From positions 17,856,001 through 17,920,000 of the forward strand of contig NC_087152.1 of the NCBI RefSeq assembly GCF_035594125.1: DNA of 64,000 nucleotides, in the 5' to 3' direction. The stretch is from Scylla paramamosain. Its lineage: Eukaryota > Arthropoda > Malacostraca > Decapoda > Portunidae. The first letter of the stretch is position 1. Each line of letters opens with the position of its first letter. Below, in pieces: positions 32,946 through 45,960 of the stretch. The notes beneath the pieces are model-generated. The model did not search any database, was not told the origin of the DNA, and saw only the letters and a list, made by a program, of their open reading frames with translations. The position numbers and the translations under genes are program-made.

Positions 32946-34494
32946 AGCTGGTGCTAAGGGAAGGCACTGGTGTTGGTGCTGGTGCTGAGGGAAGGCACTG
33001 GTGTTGGTGCTGGTGCTGAGGGAAGGCACTGATGCTGGTGCTGGTGCTGAGGGAAGGCACTGGTGCTGGTGCTGGTGCTGGTGCTGAGGGAAGGCACTGG
33101 TGCTGGTGCTGAGGGAAGGCACTGGTGCTGGTGCTGGTGCTGAGGGAAGGCACTGGTGCTGGTGCTGGTGCTGAGGGAAGGCACTGGTGCTGGTGCTGGT
33201 GCTGAGGGAAGGCACTGGTGCTGGTGCTGGTGCTGAGGGAAGGCACTGGTGCTGGTGCTGGTGGTAAGGAAAGGCACTGGTGCTGAGGGAAGGCACTGGT
33301 GCTGGTGCTGGTACTGGAGCTGAGGAAAGGTGTTGGTGCGAAGGGAAGACACTGGTACTGGTGCTGAGATAAGGCACTGGTGCTGGTGCTGTGAGCAAAG
33401 GCACTGGTGCTGGTGCTGTGAAAGAAGGCACTGGAGCTGGTGCTAGCACTGAGGGAAGTTACTGGTGCTGGTCCTGAGGGGAGGTACTGGTGCTGGTGCT
33501 GAGGGAAGGCACTAGTGCTGGTGCTGGTGCTGAGGGAAGGCACTGGTACTGGTGCTGGTGCTGAGGGGAGGTACTGGTGCTGGTGCTGAGGAGAGGTATT
33601 GGTGCTGGTGCTGGTGCTGAGGGAAAGCACTGGTGCTGTTGCTGGTGTTGAGGGAAGGCACTGGTGCTGAGGGAAGCACTGGTGCTAGTGCTGGTGCTGA
33701 GGGAAGGCACTGGTGCTGGTGCTAGTGGTAAGGGAAGTCATTGGTGCTGGTGCTGGTGCTGAGGGAGGGCACTGGCGTTGGTACTGAGGGAAGACACTGG
33801 TGCTGGTACTGGTGCTGAGGGAAGGTGCTGGTGCTGAGGGAAGGCACTGGTGCTGGTGCTGATGCTGTGAGGGAAGGCACTGGCACTGGTGCTGAGAGAA
33901 GGTGCTGGTGCTGAGGGAAGGCACTGGTGCTGGTACTGGAGCTGAGGAAAGGTGTTGGTGCTAAGGGAAGACACTGGTGCTGGTGCTGAGATAAGGCACT
34001 GGTGCTGGTGCTGTGAGGGAAGGCACTGGTGCTGGTGCTGTGAAAGAAGGCACTGGAGCTGATGCTAGTGCTGAGGGAAGGTACTGGTGCTGGTCCTGAG
34101 GGGAGGTACTGGTGCTGGTGCTGAGGGAAGGCATTGGTGCTAGTGTTGGTGCTGAGGGAAGGCGCTGGTGCTTGTGTTGGTGCTGAGGGAAGGCACTGGT
34201 GCTGGTGCTGAGGGAAGACATTGGTGCTGGTGCTAAGGGAAGGCACTTATGCTAGTGCTGAGGGAAGGTATTAGTGCTGGTGCTGGGGGAAGGCATTAGT
34301 GATGGTGCTAAGGGAAGGCACTGGTGCTGGTGCTGAGGGAAGGCACTGATGCTGGTGCTGCTGCTGAGGGAAGACACTGGTGCTGGTGCTGAGGAAAGGC
34401 ACTCGTGCTGGTTGGTGCTGGCGTTGAGAGAAGATACTGGTGCTGGTGCTGGTGGTGAGGAAAGGCACTGGTGCTGGTGTTGAGAGAAGGCACT
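32946..34494. repeat. Large GGTGCT-based minisatellite, about 1.55 kb
   Basis: The repeat core CTGAGGGAAGGCA (13 bp) alternates with one to three copies of the hexamer CTGGTG, so units are about 19, 25 or 31 bp. About 60 units diverge slightly. On the minus strand all three frames stay open for hundreds of bases and give the same STSTSAFPQHQHQ and CLPSAPAPAPV phrases, because each unit shifts the frame by one. This explains the overlapping open frames; none has gene evidence. Confidence 0.92.
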
Positions 34495-34767
34495 TCCAGC
34501 AACACTTTGTGTCTGGCCATCAGCCTGCCAAGCCATATGTGGGGCAGTGGCTTCACTTTGAAGGACACTTCACACAGTTTTAGATTATCGAGATTTAACC
34601 TTCCTGCAACCAATTTAGATTTTACTGCTGGCTGAATGTCAGTTTTTCAACTCAATGCGCACCGCTTACAGGAAACGTCACGTTAAATTACGTGGAATTC
34701 ATGTAGAACAACACCTAGTGACTCAATCGGAAGAAAAGAAATGTCAGAATAAAGGGTGTTTGAACAA

Positions 34768-34769
<2 letters not shown>

Positions 34770-34803
<34 letters not shown>
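34770..34803. repeat. (CA)n microsatellite
   Basis: About 17 CA copies. Confidence 0.95.
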
Positions 34804-34806
<3 letters not shown>

Positions 34807-34854
34807 GCACATTCAATGTGTGAAAAATTACATGAATTTAAGGATGATCAATGC

Positions 34855-34985
34855 ACGTCTCCCACGTGCCAGACGCACGACCGCCCGACCCGCTCGGTGC
34901 ACGGCACCGGCCGGCCGAGGCTCCGCTGGCGACTCGTGTTCAGTGTACCTGTTGGTGCCGCTAGGAGCTGAGCAACTGAGCGTCG
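34855..34985. other. CpG-dense patch
   Basis: A 130-bp stretch very rich in CG dinucleotides (for example GCACGACCGCCCGACCCG and CCGGCCGGCCGAGG) in otherwise AT-rich DNA. No protein is recognised in either strand. It could be a promoter, a 5' exon or a transposon relic. Confidence 0.4.
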
Positions 34986-35574
34986 GCTTGCTTATTCTCC
35001 ATCTTCTCTAAACTCTGGGCCAGAATACTACATCCAAAAGTTTACCTATAGATAAACATGTGGAAACATGAAGTTTCCATGAAATTTACTTTAAAATTAT
35101 ACGAAAAAAAATGCTTAAAATTATGAATTCACACTTTTACTTCTATAAAGTCTTAGAAACTTATTGCATCAGCGTCAGTTCTAAGGTCTGATGAAGTGAA
35201 GTATGACGATCAATATAGAAACTTGAAAAGGAGAAAGAGAAAAGACTAAATATTTTAAAGTCCAGACAGCCTTGATTTCTCAACACGTAAGTATGATTTT
35301 GTTTCCACAAGACAGTGTATGTGTGACTTGTGCAGTACAAGGTGTACATGCAACACTCACAGAGGCTGGTCTGTTGGTCTGTACTGGTCTGCGCATTATT
35401 CTGTCACTTTCTGTCGCGGGTGTTCCTCAAAAGAATCATGCATGTATCTACCCGGTCAGCGTTCCTTTTCTTCTTTTAGTAAACGGAAAATGCAACAAGT
35501 ATGCTGGTATGAATACGGCTAAACTTATTAAGGGTAAATATCTTAAAGGTGCCGTATAATGTTTTCTTATTAGA

Positions 35575-36110
35575 GCAAATACTGCTTTCTACGACGAATA
35601 GAAAGGTAACACAGGGTCTGCTTCATGTATGGGGTTCTATTCATACCGCTCTTTTAGACAGCGTGGAATCAAAAGCTTTTCGTCTTATCAACTCCTCTCC
35701 CGTAATTGACTGTCTTCAACCTCTTTTCATCGCCACAGTGTTGCATCTCTTGCTATCTTCTACCGCTATTTTCATGCTAATTGCTCTTCTGATCTTGCTA
35801 ATTGCATGCCTCCCCTCCTCCCGCGACCCCGCTGCATAAGACTTTCTTCTTTCTCTCACCCATATTCTGTCTACCTCTCTAAAGCAAGAGTTAACCAGTA
35901 TTCTCAGTCATTCTTCCCTTTCTCTGGTAAGCTCTGGAACTCCCTAACTGCTTCTGTATTTCCTCCTTCCTATGACGAACTCTTTTAAGAGGGACGTTTC
36001 AAGACACTTTCCTGTAATTTTTGACTACCGCTTTCGACTGTTCGGGGACCAACACCTCAGTGGACATTTTTTTTTTTTATTAAAGTTTTGTTGCCTTTGG
36101 CTGGTGGCCC
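35575..36110 (+). pseudogene. Jockey/BS-like LINE ORF2 C-terminus
   Basis: With frameshifts the plus strand encodes ESKAFRLINSSP near 35670, a tract CSSDLANC, PPLLPRPRC and LSSFSHPYSVYLSKARVNQ near 35800-35900, then GKLWNSLTASVFPPSYDELF ending at 35988. This order is a common decapod LINE ORF2 C-terminus. A T run and then an A run at 36122-36132 follow. The same phrase ESKAFRLINSSP is encoded on the minus strand near 52780. Confidence 0.75.
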
Positions 36111-36143
36111 TCCTACAGAAAGAAAAAAAAAATGTTTGACGGG

Positions 36144-36179
36144 TTCTTGCAGCTTCCCTTTGTTTTTCTTATGTTCTTA
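36144..36179 (+). mobile_element. CR1-type LINE 3' tail fragment
   Basis: TTCTTGCAGCTTCCCTT then TTTTCTTATGTTCTTA matches the 3' end of the CR1-like element at 62815-62860. Only the extreme 3' end is present, as from severe 5' truncation. Confidence 0.6.
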
Positions 36180-36549
36180 AAATTCCTTTGACAGAGGCTG
36201 TTTGCTGTTTGCAGCTTGTCTTTTCATACGAGGGTGAGGCTGTGTTCAGTAAGATACGACCATGAAAACTGTCAAGGTCCATTAAAATAATTCTATTGCT
36301 CCTGGTTATAGTGAGCGGTGCTGTGGCTCCTCACGCAGGCAACTGAGCGCTCAATTAGTACATATATGTCTGGCGCTACTGAAGCCTTACTGAAAAAAAA
36401 AAAAGTGTACTGCATGTCTAATACTTCCTAGAGTTTGATTCCATTCTTGTTACGTGTACGAGACACCTCCTCCTCTTCCCCATCCACACACACGTGCAAA
36501 TATCACTTCCTTAACAATCACAGGTATCTATATATTCAGCGCTCTCTCT

Positions 36550-36551
36550 TC

Positions 36552-36612
<61 letters not shown>
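36550..36612. repeat. (CT)n microsatellite
   Basis: About 30 CT copies. Confidence 0.97.
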
Positions 36613-36615
<3 letters not shown>

Positions 36616-36710
36616 CACCTCTCTTCCAACTTTACCACCAGTCAGTCATTACTTTACAAAGTTGACCAAAACAATTAAGATTTGCGAGTCGCCCAGTAAT
36701 CAGGTTAATT

Positions 36711-36767
36711 ATGTTAGGAACACAAGAAAATAAGGGAAGCTGCAAGAACTCAATAGGCCTACACGTG
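36711..36767 (-). mobile_element. CR1-type LINE 3' tail fragment, inverted
   Basis: Reverse complement reads CACGTGTAGGCCT, then TTCTTGCAGCTTCCCTTATT, paralleling 62799-62838 of the CR1-like element. Opposite orientation to the fragment at 36144. Confidence 0.6.
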
Positions 36768-37371
36768 ACCGTCCTTGTATAAAATAAAATACTTACCTAT
36801 ATTCATCTATCACTGCTATCCACTAATTCACCTACTATTGACTTGGCACTAACTGTCTGATTACTGAGCTATTCCAGTCATATATCACTATTTGAGAATC
36901 AGTTTATAAAATCAACTGGTAGGTGACGCACTGAAATCCACAACTGATATGCACCTGTCTGAATATTTCATTGCGTACTGTCATTCAGTGTTGTTTGATG
37001 TTTTATCTCTATTTTTTAAAGTAGACTGAAGCATCATTAAGAAAATACGAATAAATAAGTAAATGTGAACACTGAATAAAAGTAAACCCGAAAAGAAAAA
37101 GTGGATAGATATATTTTTTCCTTATTGCCTCGCCCCTCGCAGACACTTCAAGGAGGCAAGAGGCATCAAGGACCATAAATAAGCAGCTAAGTGGCAACTA
37201 GAGAGGGCTAGTGTTTGTAACCAAAGAGAAACTTATAATGGTGTTGGGTAACGTAAAGTTTAAGCAGTCCATATCTTGTTTACTGGGAAAAGAAGAGTTA
37301 ATGAGATGAAGAATTTTAATTGTATTTCGTCAGCATTAATTAAAGCAATGCTACATGCACACGTCATCATG

Positions 37372-37373
<2 letters not shown>

Positions 37374-37427
<54 letters not shown>
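37374..37427. repeat. (CA)n microsatellite
   Basis: About 27 CA copies; a shorter CA run lies at 37528-37549. Confidence 0.96.
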
Positions 37428-37429
<2 letters not shown>

Positions 37430-37559
37430 GATGAAGGGTCTATATCAACTGAGGGAGAAAGACTAGATAGGCACTCATATGTGGACAAGACCACATGGTG
37501 GCATGGGTGTAGCTCAAGCTTTGTACATACACACACACACACACACACATATACACTCG

Positions 37560-38557
37560 GAGGCATCACAACGTATTAAATTTCGCCGCCGCTTCAATGG
37601 AAGAATATAAGATATGAAAATTATGGCCCAATTTCTTGAGAAATGAGAAAAGTTCTGGTTCGTTGACAGAAAGCGACTGGATTCCACTGAAGAAAGGAGT
37701 TCTCGTAGACATATGGATCAAATACCAAACTTGGAGGCGCTGTTAGCTGGATGGATGATTATAGCTAACTCAAATATCGATAAATTATTACAGTTTTGAA
37801 GAGAGGCGTACACAACACAAGGTATGAAGATGTGAACTGGATAAAGTGCGCCTGTGGTAAGAGAAGGGTACTTAAGTACTTGTGAAAAGAATGTACTTAA
37901 AAAAAAAGCTTCATAACTGCGAATTTGGAATAACTTAATTGGCACTCAGGATGTCTGTTGGCTGGCAACGAAAGGCTACCAAGAAAAAAAGAAAAAAAAA
38001 AAACGAAGATGGAGGAATTCTAGTGATATCCACTCTCCGTTGGTAAAAAGAAAAATGGAAAGTTAGGGACAATTATTCAGAAACTTTTAGGAAGGCTAAT
38101 ACTCGCATTGCCACGAGAGTCTGGCAGGGAGTCCCGAGAGACACCCACTAATGAGACAAAGGATGGAGGAGGTTACGCGCGTCAAGTCAAAGTTACGAAT
38201 GACTGAAGAAAATTCAATCTTCCTAATGGATAAAAATATAACGGATCTTTTCTAGTATATGAAATAATACAAAGGAAATATTGAAGTTATGAATGATTGA
38301 ATAAAAATTCGACTTTCCTTATACATAAAGAATCAACATTTTTTTTTTTAATATCTGTAAAAAACTCAGAAAAATATTCATAATTTGGGAACAAGTACTT
38401 TCTTAGTCGTAAATATTAGATAGCTTTAAGGATGAGCATGGTGATGAGAGGCAATGAGAGCATAAGAGGAAAACAGCAAGAAACCAGCAGGTGTGGCATT
38501 TCCACTATAACCATACCCTCTTTTCATGCCGACCCTTAGATTCACCCTTACTATATT
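37560..38557. other. Non-coding stretch
   Basis: No supported gene. A weak direct repeat pairs 38190-38235 with 38284-38335 (both contain AGTTA(C/T)GAATGA(C/T)TGAA). Confidence 0.5.
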
Positions 38558-39006
38558 AGGTACACTCGAGGACCATAAAAAGTCTCCCACCTCTGCCGAC
38601 CCTGCGACGAGGCCTGGGGTCTCTCTGAACGACGGCTCAGCCAAACTATCACGGGTAACATGCACGTATATACTCTGATTAACCTTCCGTGGTTTCAGAA
38701 CCAGGTATTTACTGGTTGAATGTTTTTGTTACCACTTGAGGACAGTATGTAATAGGGGAGTATATTAACGTCTTATGAAGCTAAAGATTTCACCTATCTC
38801 GATAAAAAAAAAAAAAAAAAAAAAAAAAGACGTCATAAATGTGATATGATGCGCTGGTTTCGAAGCCTTAGCCTAGAGGGTTGGCGGTGTGTGTACGTGC
38901 GTGTATTACCCCTGATAGTTTGGCCGAGCTGTCGTCCAGAAAGACCCCAGGCCTCGTCGCAGTGTCGGCAGAGGTGGGAGATTTTTTATGGTCTTCGAGT
39001 CTGCGT
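38558..39006. repeat. Imperfect inverted repeat, arms about 150 bp
   Basis: The arm at 38558-38710 and the arm at 38854-39006 are reverse complements over most of their length; the best part includes CCCAGGCCTCGTCGCAG and GGCAGAGGTGGGAGA. The spacer is about 145 bp and includes an A run. It could be a foldback or MITE element, or two inverted copies of a short repeat. Confidence 0.75.
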
Positions 39007-39284
39007 ACACTTCAGACAGTTTATACAGAACTGACAGGCTTTTAGTAGACCCATGTTGTTATTCTCTCATTATGACTGATGTTATCTTTCGTGTGTCTGC
39101 AAAATGTTTTAATCTTGCACTCATGAAACTTACATGTTAAGGAGTTTTCAACATCACCTGGGAAATTAAAAGAAAAAAATAGCTATTATTCTTTGTATTC
39201 TTTCCCATGGAAAGTTAGATTAACGCGACAAACTTGAGTTTCAGGATACTAATGGACGCAGAAATTCGCTTCGGTGCTTGGCCA

Positions 39285-39288
<4 letters not shown>

Positions 39289-39350
<62 letters not shown>
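39289..39350. repeat. (CT)n microsatellite
   Basis: About 31 CT copies. Confidence 0.97.
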
Positions 39351-39353
<3 letters not shown>

Positions 39354-39559
39354 TCAGCACATTTCATCCACTACAAATTTATCAGGAATTTGTAATTATA
39401 TTTTCACTGATATAGGAAGTTAAACATTGCAAGCGTAATCAGGAGGAGGATCAGAAGCAAGGGTTGTACTCTCAAACGTCTAAACGTCCTGACAGCTTTA
39501 ACATGCTCAAGTGGAAGTTATTATAGTTTTTCAGGGTTTTCATGATTCTAGTGATAGCT

Positions 39560-39665
<106 letters not shown>

Positions 39666-39764
39666 GTTTCATCATTTCTGTTGTCTTTGAAAATAATCCT
39701 TATGAGAATCTCAAGGGTTTTGAAATACGGAGTCAGAGTCTTATACAATCGTTCGCTAAGCTTA

Positions 39765-40405
39765 TGTGGTGTATCTTGAGGACAATATAGTGCTGGTGCT
39801 TTATAACCACTACTGAATTATTACGTAGCACTATATTTTCGCTGATAACCAGGCTAACTAACGAACGCAGTTAAAAGGAAGGAAAATAATTCTGTATTTT
39901 TTTCCTTTGCTAATGTGCTGCTTTTTGAAGACAATATAATGCTGAGCAATCTATTTAACCACTACAGTATCATTATGTGGACCTAACACAATATTTTTCA
40001 GTGATGTGGGAAACCAGCAAACTAACGAACGTACTCAGAAGGAAGGAAAATCATTCTTCTATAATCGTTTCTTAAGATAATTAGCTGCATCTCGAAAACA
40101 ATGACCCGTATTTTGAAACGTTTGGTTTCTCATCACGACGATTTCCTAAGACCACAGAGATGATTAGCCAAGTTCTGAAGACTGTTCCTCCTGTTTATAG
40201 TGTAGAAATATTATTAATATGTCTTTAGAACCATAAAAAAAACCCTTAAAAACCAGTATAGCTTCAACTAGAGCCTTTTGAATGTGGTGAGGGTATGGCA
40301 AGGGAGCGTTCAAGGAATATGGTCCAGTATCATGCTGACGAATCTTTTTAACCACTACAGAATCATCAGGTCTAACGAAGGTACGTGGGAGGGAAGAAAA
40401 TCAGT
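39765..40405. repeat. Three degenerate copies of a 100-145 bp repeat
   Basis: Copies at about 39766-39893, 39914-40058 and 40312-40403 share TTTA(A/T)AACCACTAC(A/T)G, AAC(T/G)AACGAA(C/G) and GGAAGGAAAAT(A/C)ATT in order. The first two are adjacent; the third follows a dispersed repeat. Confidence 0.6.
40105..40311. repeat. Dispersed repeat, copy 1
   Basis: Contains CCGTATTTTGAAAC, CCACAGAGATGATTAG and CTTCAACTAGAGCC, landmarks shared with copies near 43.0, 45.3, 47.6 and 50.1 kb. Old, diverged, non-coding. Confidence 0.5.
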
Positions 40406-40989
40406 ATAGGATTTCATGGGTCGACGCCAGACGGCAAACTTCTCAGATATATTCCTTGCGCTCGTCATTTTCTTTTTTTCTTTTACTGTATAAAGAAAGA
40501 CTGATATGATTTATTACTTCGATTTAATACTGAGGCTTTTTACCGATGACTTTTTTTTTTTTTTTTATGACTAGCAATTTGGCACTTCCTTGATTTATTA
40601 GCTTTATTTATTCATTGTTAGTGTGTCATTTACTTTATAGTCTGGTCGAGGAGGCCGGCGTCTGTTGCTCCTCTTTCCTCCTCCTACTTCCATGCTTCCT
40701 TCTTCCTTGTTTATGGTCTCTACAGTGATGTACCGTGACGCCTAATAACCTCCATCTTAGCCAATTATTCATATATAAAAAATAACTATTTATTTGTTTG
40801 GATAGTTTTCGTATCGGAGAAAACTGTGTCATCTGAAAGAAGAAAAAAATGATAATATTAAAATATGCTATAATGACCCAAAATTCGATGCTTTTTTAGG
40901 ATAAGAGTTTAAAAGTAAGGGTTTTCAGGTCAGTGTTACGCGTGGAAGGTGTAAGAGTTAGATGCATGTAATAGGATAAAGTTTATCGT

Positions 40990-41238
<249 letters not shown>

Positions 41239-41328
41239 TTTTTATTTTTTTTAGTTTGTGATCTACTGACTGACTCTCCATAGCTCAAGGTGGTTCGGTT
41301 TGTTAGTGCTATGTTTCGTAATACAAGA

Positions 41329-41432
<104 letters not shown>

Positions 41433-41439
41433 GGGGGGT

Positions 41440-42148
<709 letters not shown>

Positions 42149-42457
42149 GATTCTCCCACCTCTTCCTCGCCATTCTTCGTCTTCTTCCGTCCACATGTCC
42201 TTCTTTTAACTTTTCGCTCTTAAAGATATAAGCATGTAGCACCTCGCTTTTTTGTATTGAAATAACCACGTATAACTTTAAATATAGCTGTCTTACTCGT
42301 AATGTGTATGGTTGGCATCCACTAGTGTATCTCCTTGGATTTATCATTGGTAATAAGAAGGCTTCGTGATAATGTATGTGATTCGTTAAGCTGCAGTGGA
42401 CGTATCGCGAGCTTATAACTTCCACAAAAAGCTACTTTTTTGTGAATATCGGCAGTG

Positions 42458-42564
<107 letters not shown>

Positions 42565-42989
42565 TGCACGCACGCACGCACTTACATTACATGTGAAATA
42601 ACTTAAAAATATACACATCAGCACGTGAATAATGATTGGCGCAGGCAGCAATCCATCACCACGCCGCTGGCCTTGATCGCAGCCACCTGTTGCCCGCTGA
42701 CGAAGTTGCTGCTTTAATCCTCGCTCTGCTCGCGACATTCCATCTCTGCAGATTGCTTCGCTGCCTTCACGCCCTCATCATCATGGGATTTCAATTGATT
42801 ATGCTTGGGAAAATTTCCATATTCAATACGCAATTATGTTAGAGGATGCGTAACATCGGCAATGACTGAAAGATGATGTGGAAGCGGTCTTGCGGTGTTC
42901 GCAGCTGAAAGGTTGAATTCTAACCTGGTTCACGGCAAATACTTAGTGAGAGGGTGATGCATCCTCAAACACCTCGGCATCTTCATAGT

Positions 42990-43340
42990 GTGGACCGTAT
43001 TCTTAGACATTTTTCTCTCTTTAGCAAACTTTATTGAAAGTTGTTGGGAGGACTGTTAAGGATATTTTCTCGACTTTAATGATAGCTCAACAAAGATAAG
43101 TCGCCATCAGTGCGAAAGGCATCATTAAGAATACGACTTATCATCTCAGTGGCCTCTGAAAGTAATACTTGTGAGAAAAGAAAGCGTTTAACATGCTCAG
43201 CGTATTAATGATATTAGATTCCAAGAACGCTTTTCATGATTTTGCTGGTAGTTTAATAATAATTTTTGCGCCACCAGCAGGAGAAACATTTATGAGAACA
43301 AACTAATTATTTTTAGTGATTTTTTTTTTTTTTTTTTTTC
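42990..43340. repeat. Dispersed repeat, copy 2
   Basis: Contains CCGTATTCTTAGAC, CATCTCAGTGGCCTCTGAAA and GGAGAAACATTTATGAGAAC, paralleling the copy at 47630-47900. Ends with a T run near 43320. Confidence 0.5.
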
Positions 43341-43785
43341 TAATGAGTGAACAGTGTTGTAAAATACGGGGCCTTAAAGGATAACGCATGCCCGTACGAG
43401 CGCGTGGCACTTTTCTATATATATGGTAATAAGGCTGTCAGACTACATAATATTCGTAATGTATGCAGCGAAGAGAGACGACGTAAGTGACGCAACACAA
43501 TGATAAAAGAAAAAAAAAAACAATGAAAGGGTCGTTTGTTGTAAATCATTCCTCATTTGCTTTTCATTGTGGTGTCAGTCTAGGCCACCCACACTGCTCG
43601 TCTGTATTGTTGATAAGTTTCCACGTGTCATATGAGATCTGACAGACCTACCGGGGCCTTTACAGCAGCTAGCGTGAGGTTACAATGAAACGTTGTAACT
43701 CTCTGCTGACAATGCTGTAGAAGGCTTGATGCATTGGTTGTGTCCTACATTACGTAAACTTTATGAGAATGTTTAGACTATGATG

Positions 43786-43787
<2 letters not shown>

Positions 43788-43840
<53 letters not shown>
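43788..43840. repeat. (CT)n microsatellite
   Basis: About 26 CT copies. Confidence 0.97.
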
Positions 43841-43846
<6 letters not shown>

Positions 43847-44015
43847 GGAATAGAATAAGTAGTAGTGGAAATAAAGCTAAAAGGAAAGAAAAAAGGAACT
43901 GGGATGAAAATAGAGCGAATAAAGACAAAGTTAAGAGCACGAGGAAAAACAAAGTAACGAGGGGGAGACGGCGAGGGGAATACACTGAGATAAAAAGAAA
44001 AAGCAAATCAAAGTA

Positions 44016-44017
<2 letters not shown>

Positions 44018-44100
<83 letters not shown>
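44018..44100. repeat. (GA)n microsatellite
   Basis: About 41 GA copies, 180 bp from the opposite-sense CT array. Confidence 0.97.
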
Positions 44101-44107
<7 letters not shown>

Positions 44108-44459
44108 TACTGTCACAAATTAAACACTATTAAAAATGATTAGATACGTTAATATCTCTTGGCAATTTGGCTAAACAAATTTTTAACATGCCAGAATTAC
44201 TTTCAAAGGCCATAGCAAAGAAAAATCCGGTTGTTAAGGATGTATTTTTTTTTTATTGGTGATGAATAACACTTAAAATAATACTAGTGTCATGTCAGTT
44301 GCCGAGTTTACCGTGAAAAGGAACACGTTTTCTTAGTAACCCTATGTTCCGTTTTCCTCCTGTGAATATCTTTATTCTTAGTTATAAGTTAGTATAAGAC
44401 TCATTTACTCATTTTATATCGTGTAGTATTACTCTCTTCATAATTTAAGTTCTTTATGT

Positions 44460-45070
44460 ATATCTATATGTAAGGGAAAAGTGTATTTGAAGGTGGAATG
44501 TCTTGAGGCGAGGGGCGAAACGTGTCTGCCTCTCGTATCTGAGGCAGCAGAATTTTCAGGACGCAAGGAGGCCCAGAGACGAAAAGAGGGGCGGCGTTCT
44601 TACGGGATAAATTTGGGTGGTGTTGTGGTGATTGAGTTGGTGTGTGGAGGTATTGGTGATGTGGTAGTATAACTCTGATATTGAGGATCAGGTTGGCGAG
44701 TCTTTTGTGGTACCAAGAGCTTTTGTTCGCTGAAATATGGTTGGTGAGTTGTGTCGGCGAGCGTCGGGGTTGAGAGGCAGCCATTTTGTGGTTGGGGTTG
44801 TGGTGGTGTTGTGGCGTTATTGGTGAATTTGGGTGTTATGGTGTTATAGATGAGCTGTGGTGATGGTGGTGATGTCTTGTGAGGTTTGAGGAGGTGAAAT
44901 ACGGGAATAGTTGTTTGGGGATGCGGTGACGGCGTCTGGGGAAATTTCTGCAGTTAGGGGAAATATTCCAGCGGCCTGTGAAGGCAACGTCATACTATAT
45001 TTGTGTATATAACTTTTAAGCAACATGGGAGGCGAAATAAGACCCTGAGTAAAGGAGGAATCTATTGTGA
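44460..45070. other. G/T-rich stretch of unknown nature
   Basis: Plus strand unusually rich in GGTG and GTGGTG words, with a 106-codon minus-strand frame (start MAASQPRRSP) that I do not recognise. It may be part of a transposon; no terminal repeats were seen. Confidence 0.35.
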
Positions 45071-45319
45071 TTGAGTGTGGGAATTATTCTGTGTTGGTCT
45101 AGGGTAGAAATTTGCTCCCTAATTTCCTTTAATGTGTAATATCTCAATTTATTTGTAAGTTAACATTATTATTAATATATTCCGTTATTATATAGAACAA
45201 TTGTGTTTTCTATCCAAACACTGATTTGGCATTGAGGTAATTCCTGGCGTGTTGTGCCAAGGTAAGAGTTTTGAGAGTGGGTTTAATAGCTAACGATTTC
45301 GGATAGGTCGGGTAGGTAT

Positions 45320-45450
45320 TCGAAACCTTTAAAACTCTGAGATTAGTGTAGCGTCCACTTTCTTGGAAAGATACCGGAATCGTGACACTAGGAACATGAA
45401 AACATCCCTGAAAACCCTGGTAACTTCCATTATAGCTAAAAGTAGTCGAG
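45320..45450. repeat. Dispersed repeat, copy 3 (partial)
   Basis: ACATGAAAACATCCCTGAAAA and AGTCGAGATAAA parallel 50105-50165 (ATATGAAAACACGTCTGAAA, AGTCGAGATGAG). Confidence 0.5.
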
Positions 45451-45852
45451 ATAAAAAATATAGAACGTGAGAAGTCTGCCCTTCCTCTTAACCAGTCAAG
45501 TTAGTCAGCACACACTGCCACACAGTCTCACCATTCCCAGTCAAGCTCTACCACACTTGATGTGTGGTAGTGATAGGAAGTAATTTTCACTCCGGCAATA
45601 CTTTCAGCGATAAAATTGACATCTTTCCCTAATGTAGGACTTGATGATGTCATAAGTCTGTGCCTGAACGTATTGGGGGGGACAGAGACGAGATGTAGGA
45701 GGAAAAGAAGGAGGAGAAGGAAAGGTGAAAAAGTGAACGAAGAAAAAGAAAGAGATTGTTGGAAGAAAAACGAGATGGAAGAGGAGAAGGAGGAAAGATA
45801 GGAAAGGTGAGGAGGTGAACGGGGAAGAAGAAGGAGGATATCGGATAAGAAA

Positions 45853-45960
45853 CGAGGAGGAGGAGAAGGAGGTAGGAGGAGGAGGAGGAGGAACAGGAGG
45901 AGGAGGAGGAGGAGGAGGAGGAGGAGGAGGAGGAGGAGAAACAAGGTGAAAGAGGAGAAG
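45853..45960. repeat. (AGG)n-rich purine tract
   Basis: About 30 imperfect AGG/AGA triplets; produces spurious Leu- or Pro-rich minus-strand frames. Confidence 0.93.

Noticed and set aside
32926..34246. Proline/serine/glutamine-rich proteins up to 234 codons on the minus strand
   Set aside because: All three frames are open because of the minisatellite unit length; there are no start, splice or homology features.
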